Shown: positions 52,040 through 60,921, counted from the stretch's first letter. The stretch: DNA of 64,000 nucleotides from Sva-07 sp964651825 (GCA_964651825.1 CAZYWK010000001.1:1-64000); one strand, 5' to 3'. The notes: generated by a model not told the origin, from the sequence alone. A program made the numbers and translations.

Positions 52040-52729
52040 ATGGAATCGCTGCTGTTCATCGAAGACGACGACGGGATCCGGCTGGCGCTGTCGCTGGCCC
52101 TCGAAGACGAGGGGTATTCGGTCCGCGAAGCGGCCAACGGGGCCGACGGCCTGGCAGCCTTCGAGCAGAACCCGCCCGACCTCGTCCTGCTCGACCTGCG
52201 GCTGCCCGACATGTCGGGCTTCGATGTGTGCCGGATGATTCGGGCACGCAGCATCGTGCCGATCATCATCATCACGGCCCAGACCGATACCGTCGACATG
52301 GTGGCCGGGCTCGAGGCGGGCGCCGACGACTACGTCACCAAGCCGGTGGTCCCGAGAGAGCTCGCGGCACGCATCCGCGCGCTGCTGCGCCGGGTGCACC
52401 TGCACGGGGCGGCGCCGCTTGCAGCAGTCAGCTCGTTCGGTGACATCGAGCTGCGGCGCGAGCTCGGGCTCGCGTACAAGGGCGGCGAGGAGCTCAACTT
52501 GACCAAGACCGAGTTCCGGCTGCTCTGCGAGTTCGCCGATCACGCCGGCGCCGTGCTGTCGCGCGACCAGCTCCTCGAACGCGTGTGGGGGTATGAGTAC
52601 CTCGGCGATTCGCGGCTCGTCGACGCCCACGTCCGGCGTCTCCGGTTGAAGATCGAGGACCAGCCCGACGAGCCGACGATCATCGTGACGGCCCGCGGCG
52701 TCGGCTACCGGCTCGTTGCCGCGCCCTGA
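52040..52729 (+). CDS. OmpR-family response regulator (MtrA-like)
   Basis: 229 aa. Receiver domain: acidic pocket EDDD (~8-11), phospho-Asp in LVLLDLRLPDMSG (~51), Thr in IIITAQT and Lys in YVTKPV (~104). The C-terminal winged helix (~135-229) has LTKTEFRLLCEFADHAGAVL, RVWGYEYLGDSRLVDAHVRRL and TARGVGYRL. It most likely pairs with the divergent kinase at 50347. It ends one base before the convergent acyl-CoA ligase. Confidence 0.9.
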   Translation: MESLLFIEDDDGIRLALSLALEDEGYSVREAANGADGLAAFEQNPPDLVLLDLRLPDMSGFDVCRMIRARSIVPIIIITAQTDTVDMVAGLEAGADDYVTKPVVPRELAARIRALLRRVHLHGAAPLAAVSSFGDIELRRELGLAYKGGEELNLTKTEFRLLCEFADHAGAVLSRDQLLERVWGYEYLGDSRLVDAHVRRLRLKIEDQPDEPTIIVTARGVGYRLVAAP

Positions 52730-52730
52730 G

Positions 52731-54551
52731 CTATCGCGCGTAGAGCGACTCGATCTCGTCGGCGAAGCGGGAGAGGATCCCCCGCCGCTTGAGTTTCGAC
52801 GTCGGTGTCAGGAGGTCGGAGTCGGGGAGCCACTCCTCGCCCAGCACCTTGACCTTCTTGACCGACTCGGCGTTGTTGAACTTTGCCATCACCTCGACGA
52901 GCCCGGCGTCGATCTCGGCGTGCACGTCGGGGTTCTCGGCGAGTGCGGGCAACGTCGCCTGCTCGCCGGTGAGATCGCGTGAAGCAGCCCACGCGGCAGC
53001 GGCATCGGGGTCGAGCACCACGAGCGCAGCGACGAACGGGCGCTTCTCGCCGACGACGCACGCCTGGCCCACCAGGGGGATCATCTTCAGCTCGGCTTCC
53101 AGGTTGGCCGGGCTGATGTTCTTGCCGCCGGCGGTGATGATCAGCTCCTTCTTGCGGTCGACGATCTTCAGGTAGCCGTCGGCGTCGATCTCGCCGATGT
53201 CGCCGGTGTGCACCCAACCATCGGCGTCGAGCGTCTCGGCGGTCTTTTCCGGCTGGCCGAGGTAGCCGACGAACATGTTGCCGCCCCGGGCGAGGATCTC
53301 GCCGTCCTCGTCGACCTTCATCTCGACGCCGGCGGCGGCGGTTCCGACGTAGCCGGGCTTCGGCGTGGACGACCACGTGAGCACGGCCATCGTCTCGGAC
53401 ATGCCGTAGCCCTCGGTGAGGGGCACGCCGATCGCCCGGAACCAGGCGAGGATCTCCGACGGGATCGGCGCCGCTCCCGAGATCGCGATCTCGACTTCGT
53501 CGAGGCCGAGCAACTGTCGCACCGGGCTGAAGGCGACCTGGTCGAGGAAGTCCCACGTGGCGCGTTCCTCGTCGGTCGCCGTGCCGCGGGTCATCTTCTC
53601 GGTGATCGGCAGCGCAGCCTCGATCGCCTCGTCGAAGGCCTTCTGCTTGTCCGGGTCGGCCGAGAGCGCCGCGTTGACGCCCGCGTACAGCTTCTCCCAG
53701 ACGCGGGGGACGCCGATGAACAGGTTGGGCCGGACCTCGCCGGTGAGCGCCGTGAGCTGCGACGTCTCCGGGCAACAGGCGATCTGGGTGGCGAAGTCGA
53801 CCAGGTAGTAGTGGCCGAGGAGTCGTTCCATGATGTGCGCCATCGGCAGGTACGACACGTGCCGCTTGCCGGCGAAGTCGGTGATCGAGGTCTGCTCGCG
53901 CATGATCTGGCCGACCGACTCGAGGGTCCACAGCACGTTGCTGTGGGTGAGCATCACTCCCTTCGGCGGGCCGGTGGTGCCCGAGGTGTAGATGATCGTG
54001 GCGAGGTCGTCGAGCGTTGCGGTCTCGGCCTCGGCGGCGAGGTCGGCCGGCTCGGACGCGACGAGGTCGGCGTAGGCGACGATGTCGTCGCCGGCGAGGC
54101 CTGAGGGTTCGACCAGGACGATGTGTTCGATCGTCGGGAGAGTCTCGCGGACCTTGAGGAAGCGCTCCAGGAAGCCGACGTCCTCGACGATGGCCACTTT
54201 GGCCTGGCAGTCGTTCACGAGGTAGTCGATTTGCTCGGGGGCCGAAGAGTTGTAGATCGACACGGGGGTGGCGCCGAGGAACAGCACGGCCAGGTCGAGG
54301 GCGTGGAACTCGGGCCGGTTGCGGAGCATCAACACGACGTTGTCGCCGTGGCCGACACCGAGCTGCTTGAGTGCCGAGGTCAGCCGGGCGGTCGTCTCGG
54401 TGAGCTCGTCGAGGGTGGCGGATCGCCACTCGCCGGTCGGGTCCTTCCAACGCAGGACGGTCGTCGATCCGTTCTTCGCCACGTTGGCGAGGAAGCGCTT
54501 CGGGACGTTCTGGCCGACGATGCGATCGTGAAGTTCCTGACTGGTGGGCAT
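52731..54551 (-). CDS. Long-chain acyl-CoA synthetase (FadD15-like)
   Basis: 606 aa ANL ligase. The AMP loop is ATIIYTSGTTGPPKGVMLTHSN (~185-205). SYLPMAHIMERLLGHYY, ISGAAPIPSEILAW, LTEGYGMSETMAV, VHTGDIGEIDADGYLKIVDRKKELIITAGGKNISPANLE and the Lys in LTPTSKLKRR follow. The length and motifs fit the FadD15/ACSL group acting on long-chain fatty acids. GATGAT lies 6 nt before the ATG. Confidence 0.9.
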   Translation of the reverse strand: MPTSQELHDRIVGQNVPKRFLANVAKNGSTTVLRWKDPTGEWRSATLDELTETTARLTSALKQLGVGHGDNVVLMLRNRPEFHALDLAVLFLGATPVSIYNSSAPEQIDYLVNDCQAKVAIVEDVGFLERFLKVRETLPTIEHIVLVEPSGLAGDDIVAYADLVASEPADLAAEAETATLDDLATIIYTSGTTGPPKGVMLTHSNVLWTLESVGQIMREQTSITDFAGKRHVSYLPMAHIMERLLGHYYLVDFATQIACCPETSQLTALTGEVRPNLFIGVPRVWEKLYAGVNAALSADPDKQKAFDEAIEAALPITEKMTRGTATDEERATWDFLDQVAFSPVRQLLGLDEVEIAISGAAPIPSEILAWFRAIGVPLTEGYGMSETMAVLTWSSTPKPGYVGTAAAGVEMKVDEDGEILARGGNMFVGYLGQPEKTAETLDADGWVHTGDIGEIDADGYLKIVDRKKELIITAGGKNISPANLEAELKMIPLVGQACVVGEKRPFVAALVVLDPDAAAAWAASRDLTGEQATLPALAENPDVHAEIDAGLVEVMAKFNNAESVKKVKVLGEEWLPDSDLLTPTSKLKRRGILSRFADEIESLYAR

Positions 54552-54597
54552 CGCACCATCATCGCGCGCCAGCTCGGCCGGGCGGCACGGCCGAAGG

Positions 54598-55479
54598 TCA
54601 CCGGTCGAGAAACGCCGTGACCGCGTCGGTGAACACGTCGTTGCGGTCGCCGGCGATCATGTGGCCGGCCCCGGCGACATCGACGTATTCGGCGTGGGGG
54701 ACCAACCGGAGGAAGTCGGCGACCTGCTCTTCGGTCACCAGATCGGACAGCCTGCCGCGGATGAGCAGCGTGGGCAGTCGGAGCTCGGCCGCCATCGTGG
54801 CCAGCTCGTCGTGGTGGGCGTCGCGGGCGTGTTCGCTCGTGCCGCCGGTGCGCTCGTCGAGAAACGCCGGGTCCCAGTGCCAGTACCACCGGCCGTCGCT
54901 GCGGAGCCGCAGGTTCTTGGCCAGGCCCGAGAGATCCTTGGGACGCGTGCGGTGGGGTTGGTAGGCGGCGATCGAGTCGGCGGCGTCGTCGAGGGTGGCG
55001 AAGCCGTCGAAGGCGTTGGCGCGCATGAAGTTGAGGATCTTGTCCACGCCGGGTTTGGCCGGGTGGGGAGTGATGTCGACGAGCACGAGTGCGGCGAAGG
55101 CGGCGGGACGGGCATGTACTGCATGGAGGCCGGTCATCCCACCGAGCGAGGCGCCGACCCAGGCGACCGGTCGACCGACCCAGTCGGCCACGGCCAGCGC
55201 ATCGTCGCGGAACGTCTCCATCCGGTAGTCGCCGTCGGGCGCCCAGGTGGAGTCACCGTGCCCGCGGAGGTCCATCGACACGACCTCGTGCCCCGACGCG
55301 GCGAGCGCCTCGGCCGTTCCGCCCCACGAGTACCTGGTCTGCCCGCCGCCGTGAGCGAGCACGACAGGTGTCCCCGGCCCCGGCCAGTGATCGGCGGCGA
55401 TCGTGACGCCGGTGGGTGAGTCGATGTGCACGACGCGTGCGACCTCGGGCATCCGCCGAGCTTCGCACCCGACACGCAT
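54598..55479 (-). CDS. Alpha/beta hydrolase
   Basis: 293 aa. VVLAHGGGQTRYSWGG (oxyanion), VVSMDLRGHGDS, nucleophile elbow WVGASLGGMTG (~108), Asp in LIRGRLSDLV (~240) and His in VAGAGHMIAGDRND (~270). Related to haloperoxidase/epoxide-hydrolase-like hydrolases; substrate unknown. The ATG at 55479 directly abuts the enoyl-CoA hydratase stop; ATG 55452 is an alternative. The two genes form a leftward pair. Confidence 0.8.
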   Translation of the reverse strand: MRVGCEARRMPEVARVVHIDSPTGVTIAADHWPGPGTPVVLAHGGGQTRYSWGGTAEALAASGHEVVSMDLRGHGDSTWAPDGDYRMETFRDDALAVADWVGRPVAWVGASLGGMTGLHAVHARPAAFAALVLVDITPHPAKPGVDKILNFMRANAFDGFATLDDAADSIAAYQPHRTRPKDLSGLAKNLRLRSDGRWYWHWDPAFLDERTGGTSEHARDAHHDELATMAAELRLPTLLIRGRLSDLVTEEQVADFLRLVPHAEYVDVAGAGHMIAGDRNDVFTDAVTAFLDR

Positions 55480-56223
55480 TCAGTCCCAGACCGGGGTGCG
55501 CTTCTCGGCGAAGGCGGCCATGCCCTTGGCGGCATCGGGGCCCTGGAAGAGCTCGTCGGACAGGGCTCGCATCGCTTCGAACGCCTCGTCGCGGGGGAGG
55601 GTCGGGACGAGGCCGAGCAGGCGCTTGGTCTCCGTGACCGCCCGTGGTGCCCCCGCTCGGATTCCGTCGCAGAGCTGAGCGACCGTGGCATCGACGTCGT
55701 CGGTCATGTGGGTGACGAGCCCGATCGCACGCGCTTCGGAAGCGTCGAAGGGTTCGCCGGTGAGCATCGCCGCGGCGATCTTGCCGGCCGGCACCCTGCG
55801 CAAGATCGGCACCGCGATGATTGCCGCGGCGACCCCGATGCGGACCTCGGTGAGCGCGAAGGTGGTCGACGTGGCGACCACCACGAGGTCGCACGACGCC
55901 ATCAGGCCGATGCCGCCGGCGCGGACCGCACCCTTCACCGCGGCGATCGTCGGCCGATCGGTGTCCATCAGCCGCTCCAGCGCATGCACCATGGGACGCG
56001 AGTCCGGTGGCCCGCCGGCGCGTTCCTTCAGGTCGGCGCCGGCGCAGAACGCCGGCCCGAGGTGGGTCAGCACGATCGCGCGCGCTCGTCGTTCCTCGGC
56101 GAGGTCCAGTCCTTCGTGGAGCTCGGTCAGCAGCTGGCGCGACAACGCGTTGCGGTTGTGCTGCGAGTCGAGTGTGATCGTCGCGATCCCCTCGACGATG
56201 TCCGTCCTGACGATCTGTCCCAT
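55480..56223 (-). CDS. Enoyl-CoA hydratase/isomerase (crotonase) family
   Basis: 247 aa. Oxyanion-hole motifs FCAGADLKERAG (~62-72) and KGAVRAGGIGLMASCDLVV (~100-115), then FALTEVRIGVAAAI. The catalytic Glu pair of true hydratases is not clear: the second position (EVRIGVAAA) matches the Glu/Asp region only partly. An isomerase or other crotonase reaction is possible. Start is leaderless-type (TACGGT 7 nt upstream). Confidence 0.85.
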   Translation of the reverse strand: MGQIVRTDIVEGIATITLDSQHNRNALSRQLLTELHEGLDLAEERRARAIVLTHLGPAFCAGADLKERAGGPPDSRPMVHALERLMDTDRPTIAAVKGAVRAGGIGLMASCDLVVVATSTTFALTEVRIGVAAAIIAVPILRRVPAGKIAAAMLTGEPFDASEARAIGLVTHMTDDVDATVAQLCDGIRAGAPRAVTETKRLLGLVPTLPRDEAFEAMRALSDELFQGPDAAKGMAAFAEKRTPVWD

Positions 56224-56230
56224 CCCCCGA

Positions 56231-56236
56231 ACCGTA
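56231..56236 (-). promoter_or_regulatory. -10-like TACGGT, 7 nt before crotonase gene
   Basis: Leaderless spacing on the - strand in the 74-nt gap shared with fba. Confidence 0.5.
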
Positions 56237-56285
56237 TCGGTCGTCCGTGCGCAGGGCCGTTCTGACCCGGGGGCGGCCGAACTCC

Positions 56286-56291
56286 TACACT
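56286..56291 (+). promoter_or_regulatory. -10-like TACACT, 6 nt before fba GTG
   Basis: TACACT, TGCGAC, GTG. No ribosome-binding site is visible. Confidence 0.5.
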
Positions 56292-56297
56292 TGCGAC

Positions 56298-57377
56298 GTG
56301 ACCGATCTCCGCAACGACTTCCCGGCCGGTGTCCTCACCGGCGACGCCGTCTCCCAGATCTTCGCCTACGCCAAGGCCAACCAGTTCGCCATCCCGGCCG
56401 CCAACTGCATCGGGTCGAACTCGATGAACGCCGTGATGGAGACCGCCGGGAAGCTCAACAGCCCGGTGATCATCCAGTTCTCCACGAGCGGTTCCGCGTT
56501 CGTCGGCGGCAAGGCGATCCCGGTGTCGGGCGACCAGGCCTCGATCCTCGGGTCGGTCGCCGGCGCCCGCCACGTGCGCACCCTCGCCGAGGCGTACGGC
56601 GCCCGGGTCATCCTCCACACCGACCACTGCCCGAAGCCGAAGCTCGGCTGGATCTCCGGCCTGCTCGACCTCGGTGAGCAGCACTTCGAGCAGACCGGTG
56701 AACCGCTGTTCAGCTCGCACATGCTCGACCTGTCGGAGGAGCCGATGGAGGAGAACATCGACACCTGCGTCGAGTACCTCCAGCGCATGTCGAAGATCGG
56801 GATGACGCTCGAGATCGAGCTCGGCATCACCGGCGGCGAGGAGGACGGTGTCGACAACTCCGACGCCAACCCGGCCGACCTCTACTCGAAGCCCGAGGAG
56901 GTCGCGTACGCCTACGAGCGCCTCTCGGAGATCAGCCCGAACTTCACCATCGCCGCCGCGTTCGGCAACGTCCACGGCGTGTACAAGCCGGGCAACGTGA
57001 AGCTCACGCCGCCGATCCTGCGCGACGCGCAGACCTACATCGCCGAGAAGTTCTCGACCGGGCCGAAGCCGGTCAACTTCGTGTTCCACGGCGGGTCGGG
57101 TTCGACCGCGGCGGAGATCGCCGAGGCGATCAGCTACGGCGTGATCAAGATGAACATCGACACCGACCTCCAGTGGGCGTTCTGGGACGGTGTGCGCGGC
57201 TACGAGGCCGACAAGCACGACTGGCTCCAGGGCCAGCTCGGCAACCCCAACGGCCCCGACGCGCCGAACAAGAAGCAGTACGACCCCCGCGTCTGGCTCC
57301 GCGCCGGCGAGGAGAGCTTCGTCACCCGCCTCGAACAAGCCTTCGCCGAATTGAACAACGTCGGAACGTTGGCCTGA
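56298..57377 (+). CDS. fba: Class II fructose-bisphosphate aldolase
   Basis: 359 aa, the same length as E. coli FbaA. The zinc ligands are visible in VILHTDHCPKPKLGW, LEIELGITGGEEDGVDN, GNVHGVYKPGNV and FVFHGGSGST. The substrate residues NIDTDLQWAFWDGVR follow. It cleaves fructose-1,6-bisphosphate in glycolysis/gluconeogenesis. The GTG start is supported by the TACACT box. It is convergent with the helicase gene 3 nt downstream. Confidence 0.95.
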   Translation: MTDLRNDFPAGVLTGDAVSQIFAYAKANQFAIPAANCIGSNSMNAVMETAGKLNSPVIIQFSTSGSAFVGGKAIPVSGDQASILGSVAGARHVRTLAEAYGARVILHTDHCPKPKLGWISGLLDLGEQHFEQTGEPLFSSHMLDLSEEPMEENIDTCVEYLQRMSKIGMTLEIELGITGGEEDGVDNSDANPADLYSKPEEVAYAYERLSEISPNFTIAAAFGNVHGVYKPGNVKLTPPILRDAQTYIAEKFSTGPKPVNFVFHGGSGSTAAEIAEAISYGVIKMNIDTDLQWAFWDGVRGYEADKHDWLQGQLGNPNGPDAPNKKQYDPRVWLRAGEESFVTRLEQAFAELNNVGTLA

Positions 57378-57380
57378 CGA

Positions 57381-59279
57381 TCAGGGCGCGTCGGCGGTGA
57401 TGTCGCGGAGGAACTGCTCGACGTCGGCGCGGTGGCGGGTGCGCTTCATCGGGGGGAGCGCCTTGACGATGTCCCAGCGGTAGCGGGCGGTGCCGAGGCG
57501 CGGGTCCATCACGGCCACCGCGCCGCGATCGGTGGCGTTGCGGATCAGCCTGCCGCAGGCCTGGGCGAGCATCATCGACGCCCGCGGGATGTCGATCTCG
57601 CTGAACGCCGTCGGGCCGAGTTGCTCACGTCGCGCCGACAGGAGCGGATCGTCGGGGCGGGGGAACGGGATGCGGTCGATCACCACGAGCGAAAGCGTCG
57701 AGCCAGGCACGTCGACTCCCTGGAACAGGCCGGCGGTCGCGAACAAGCATGTTTCGGCGCTCTCGGTGAATGCTTTCACGAGCGCCGGCTTCGGCAGGTC
57801 GCGCTGGGTGAGGATCGGGAACGGGACCCGTGATTTGAGGGCGGCCGCGGCTTCGTCCATGGAGCGCCAGCTCGTGAACAGGGCGAGCGTGCGGCCGCCG
57901 GCAGCGGTGATCAGCGCTTCGAGCTCGTCGTGCACGGCGGGCCGGAACGCGTCGCTGTTGGGGTTCGGCAGGTGCATCGCGCAGTACAGCATCGAGTTCG
58001 CCTCGTAGTCGAACGGACTCCCGACGTCCGCCACATCGACGTCGTCGTCGGTGATGCCGACCCGTGCGGCCAGCGACGACGGGATCGTCGCGCTCGTCAG
58101 GATCGCGATCCGCTTGCTCCACACGCCCCTCGCCATCGTCGGGCCGACGTCGAGCGGCGCCAGCTCCAGACGGGGCGAATCGGGCGCTCCGGACACGAAC
58201 GCGACGTAGCCCTCCCGGCCTTCGATCGCCACGTCGAGCTGCTCGATGGCTCGGCCGGTGAGCGTCTGGGCGCGAAGCTTGCGCTGCTTGGCGTCCTCGA
58301 GGTCGGTCGAGATGCCGACGAGCACGTCGTTCGCCGATCCGAGACGGAGCCGAGCATCCGTGAGGACGGTTTGGACCGAGTCGGGCAGCGGGATGCTCAA
58401 CCGCTCGCCGACATGACCGGCGAGTGCATCGCGCAGCGACTCGGCAATCTCAGCGATCGAACCGATCAGCTGCGGATCCTCCACGATCCGCCGCACCACC
58501 CCGGCCAGGTTCGTGAAGCGTCCGGGCGCGATCTCGACACCGACCGTGTCGCTCATCACGTCTTCGAGCACGTGTGCCTCGTCGAACACCACGACGTCGT
58601 GCTCCGGCAGGATCGCCCCCTCGCTCGCCACGTCGAGGCCGTAGAGGTGGGTGTTGACGACGATGACGTCGGCCGCGGCCGCTCGACGTCGAGCCTGCTC
58701 GGCGAAGCACGGGTCACCGAGCGGGCAGCGATCGGCTCCGGGGCACTCGTCGCTGCCGACGCTCACCGCACGCCACGCATTGTCCGACGGAGTCCACTCC
58801 ATCTCGGCCTGATCGCCCGTCGTGGATCCTCCGGCCCACTCGGCGATCCGTTTGATCTCCACCTGGGTGGTGACCGCCATCGCGTCGAGCTCGAGCTGTG
58901 TCTGGTCGGGCGAGGCCATCTCCCGGAGGCGTTGCAGGCACACGTAGTTGCTGCGGCCCTTGAGGATGGCGAAGTCGAAGTCGACGTCGAGATGCTCGGC
59001 CAGGAACGGCAGATCCTTCGTGGCGAGCTGGTCCTGGAGCGCCTTCGTCGCCGTGGCTACCACGACCGTCGAACCCGACTCGATCGCCGGCACCAGATAG
59101 GCGAGCGTCTTGCCGGTGCCCGTCCCGGCCTGGACGACCAGGTGCTTCTTCGATTGGATCGCCTCGGCCACGAGTTCGGCCATGCGAAGTTGTCCCGGCC
59201 GGTCCTCGTGCCCGGGCAGCCCGGCTGTGACGTGTGCGAGCACGGCCGCGACGTCGGCTGGTGTCGCTCCCGGGTTCAC
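57381..59279 (-). CDS. DinG/YoaA-family ATP-dependent DNA helicase
   Basis: 632 aa XPD-like superfamily 2 helicase. Walker A is VVQAGTGTGKTLAYLVP (~48-64) and DEAH is VVVFDEAHVLEDV (~218). Likely Fe-S ligands are Cys in NYVCLQRL plus the DECPGADRCPLGDPCF cluster. Motif VI is MMLAQACGRLIRNATDRG. It unwinds DNA 5'-3' in repair. It starts with GTG, with CACACT 7 nt upstream as a weak leaderless box. Confidence 0.9.
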   Translation of the reverse strand: MNPGATPADVAAVLAHVTAGLPGHEDRPGQLRMAELVAEAIQSKKHLVVQAGTGTGKTLAYLVPAIESGSTVVVATATKALQDQLATKDLPFLAEHLDVDFDFAILKGRSNYVCLQRLREMASPDQTQLELDAMAVTTQVEIKRIAEWAGGSTTGDQAEMEWTPSDNAWRAVSVGSDECPGADRCPLGDPCFAEQARRRAAAADVIVVNTHLYGLDVASEGAILPEHDVVVFDEAHVLEDVMSDTVGVEIAPGRFTNLAGVVRRIVEDPQLIGSIAEIAESLRDALAGHVGERLSIPLPDSVQTVLTDARLRLGSANDVLVGISTDLEDAKQRKLRAQTLTGRAIEQLDVAIEGREGYVAFVSGAPDSPRLELAPLDVGPTMARGVWSKRIAILTSATIPSSLAARVGITDDDVDVADVGSPFDYEANSMLYCAMHLPNPNSDAFRPAVHDELEALITAAGGRTLALFTSWRSMDEAAAALKSRVPFPILTQRDLPKPALVKAFTESAETCLFATAGLFQGVDVPGSTLSLVVIDRIPFPRPDDPLLSARREQLGPTAFSEIDIPRASMMLAQACGRLIRNATDRGAVAVMDPRLGTARYRWDIVKALPPMKRTRHRADVEQFLRDITADAP

Positions 59280-59356
59280 GCCGTCGAGTGTGGCAGGGGC
59301 AGGGCCGACAATCGCGTCTGTCAGACGCCCGGTACCGGTGTGGGGAGCGTTCAGCT

Positions 59357-59581
59357 ATGGCGCTGGACGTGAAATCCGTGATCGAGGAGGCGCTGGCTCT
59401 GCCCGAAGCCGAGCGCGCGTTGGTTGCCGTCGGCCAGTGGGAACGTGACTTCGCCGGCGTGGACGACGTACGCGTGATCGAGGTGCAGGGTCTCGATCGC
59501 CGGGCGCAGCATCTTCAATGTTGCAGACCTACTGGACCGGCCGTGGGGTCGCTGTCGGGGGCACGGAGAACGGTCGCCGGG
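59357..59581 (+). pseudogene. Possible remnant of an addiction-module (TIGR02574-type) antitoxin
   Basis: The frame begins MALDVKSVIEEALALPEAERALVA, in two parts: MALDVKSVIEEALAL and PEAERALVA. This is like the N-terminus of small addiction-module proteins (typically ...EEALxLPxxERxxLAERLL...). The similarity then stops and the frame runs on into the antisense of uppS. No toxin gene follows. It occupies most of the 302-nt gap between the helicase and uppS genes. It may be a decayed antitoxin or chance. Confidence 0.35.
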
Positions 59582-60256
59582 CTAGCAGACGAGCGCCAGG
59601 GCGGCGTCGAGCTCGGCGCCGTCGAAGTCGGGCCATGGCGCGTCGGTGAAGTAGATCGCCGCGCCGGCCGACTGCCAGAGGAGGAAGTTCGACACCCGAT
59701 GTTCGCCGCTCGTGCGCACGAGCACGTCGACGGGTGGCAGCTCGGGCAGGTAGAGGTGCTGGGCGATCGTGTCGGTGGTGATGCCCTCACCGGAGGCGCG
59801 GGCCGCGGTGACGGCGTCGACGAGCTCGGCCCGACCGCCGTAGTCGAACGCGACGGTGAGCACCATGCCGGTGTTCTTCGAGGTGTCGGCGATCGCCTTG
59901 CGGATCGCCCGCTGCACGTACCGCGGGGTCTTCGCTTCGCGCGAGTCGAACGGTCGGCCGATCCATTGGATGCGCACGTTCAGCTCGTTCAGTTCGGCGA
60001 CCCGGCCGAAGAGCTTCGCGTGCAGACCCATGATGTGGCGGACCTCGGGTCGGGGTCGTCGCCAGTTCTCCGTCGAGAAGCCGAACACGGTCAGGTAGCC
60101 GATGTCGCGGGTGACCGCGATGCGTACCAGGCGGGCCAGGTTCTCCTCGCCCTCGGTGTGGCCATCGGTGCGGGGAAGGCCGCGGCGCGCCGCCCAGCGC
60201 CCGTTGCCGTCCATGATGCAGGCGACGTGGAGTGGGGCGTCGGGTGAGCGAGGCAC
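59582..60256 (-). CDS. uppS: Isoprenyl transferase (UppS, cis-prenyltransferase), lacking C-terminal RxG tail
   Basis: 224 aa. The catalytic signature HVACIMDGNGRWAARRG puts the Mg-binding Asp at residue 16. LTVFGFSTENWRRP, FDYGGRAELV, DVLVRTSGEHRVSNFLLWQ and WPDFDGAEL complete the active site. It elongates prenyl diphosphates with IPP to make the undecaprenyl-type carrier. The protein stops at ALALVC and lacks the usual terminal RRxRRFGG (RxG) segment, which completes the partner subunit's active site in this family. The start is GTG 60256; TAGCGT overlaps the alternative GTG 60268. Divergent from a UppS-like pseudoenzyme gene. Confidence 0.9.
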   Translation of the reverse strand: MPRSPDAPLHVACIMDGNGRWAARRGLPRTDGHTEGEENLARLVRIAVTRDIGYLTVFGFSTENWRRPRPEVRHIMGLHAKLFGRVAELNELNVRIQWIGRPFDSREAKTPRYVQRAIRKAIADTSKNTGMVLTVAFDYGGRAELVDAVTAARASGEGITTDTIAQHLYLPELPPVDVLVRTSGEHRVSNFLLWQSAGAAIYFTDAPWPDFDGAELDAALALVC

Positions 60257-60266
60257 AGCAGCGTCC

Positions 60267-60272
60267 ACGCTA
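60267..60272 (-). promoter_or_regulatory. -10-like TAGCGT, 10 nt before uppS GTG
   Basis: The box overlaps an in-frame GTG (60268), arguing that the real start is GTG 60256. It lies in the short divergent region shared with the pseudo-uppS gene. Confidence 0.4.
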
Positions 60273-60333
60273 CTGCGCACGGTTCGCGTGCCAGCCGTTG
60301 AACGCAGGGCGGCACGTGGAAGAATGGGTGGCA

Positions 60334-60921
60334 ATGCCCACCTCGTTGGCCTCGTCCTCGGCCACCAGCGCCGAGCGCACGGTGGTCGATCAGGGCGCGT
60401 CGACCCGCCAGACGTTGCGCCATGTGATGGTCGTCGGCGGGACGCTTCGCGAGTGGGCCGATCTCACCGAGGCGCGTTGGTCCGAACGGGTCGAAGTGCT
60501 CGGTGCGGTGGCCGACCGAGCGGGCGCGTCGTACCTCAGCCTGCGGGCGTTCGAGCAGGGCGACGACGTGGTCGAGCTCGAGCGGCAGAGCCGAATGGTC
60601 GGGTCGTGCCTGGTGTCGATCGACCCGTGCGGCGACGGTCGCCAGCGGTTCGCCGAGGCGATCGCCCGCATCCCGCTCGTCGAACCTGTCAATGAGGCGA
60701 CGATCACCGAGGCGCTCTACAGCCCGGCCGACTGCGAGCCCGACCTGATCGTGATCCTCGGCGAACCGAACCGGCTGCCCCCGTCCCTGGTGTGGGAACT
60801 GGCCTACGGCGAGTTGGTGTTTCACCCGCTCGTGTGGGACGAGCTCGAAGGCGAGCACCTCGTCGAGGCCATCGCCGACTTCGACCGGCGTGAGCGCCGC
60901 TTCGGCGGCCTCGACGAATGA
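60334..60921 (+). CDS. UppS-like pseudoenzyme carrying the C-terminal RxG tail (NgBR-like)
   Basis: 195 aa, about 50 shorter than UppS. RHVMVVGGTLREWA aligns with the UppS HVxxIMDGNGRWA block, but the catalytic Asp is Gly36 and the phosphate-binding residues are lost. The middle active-site region is shortened. The C-terminal third is clearly UppS: ITEALYSPADCEPDLIVILG, VWELAYGELVFHPLVW, EAIADFDRRERRFGGLDE, ending in the RxG motif (RFG). The RTSGE arginine is replaced. It is divergent from uppS with 77 nt between starts and 25 nt upstream of recO. Best read as a non-catalytic partner subunit of UppS. Confidence 0.78.
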   Translation: MPTSLASSSATSAERTVVDQGASTRQTLRHVMVVGGTLREWADLTEARWSERVEVLGAVADRAGASYLSLRAFEQGDDVVELERQSRMVGSCLVSIDPCGDGRQRFAEAIARIPLVEPVNEATITEALYSPADCEPDLIVILGEPNRLPPSLVWELAYGELVFHPLVWDELEGEHLVEAIADFDRRERRFGGLDE

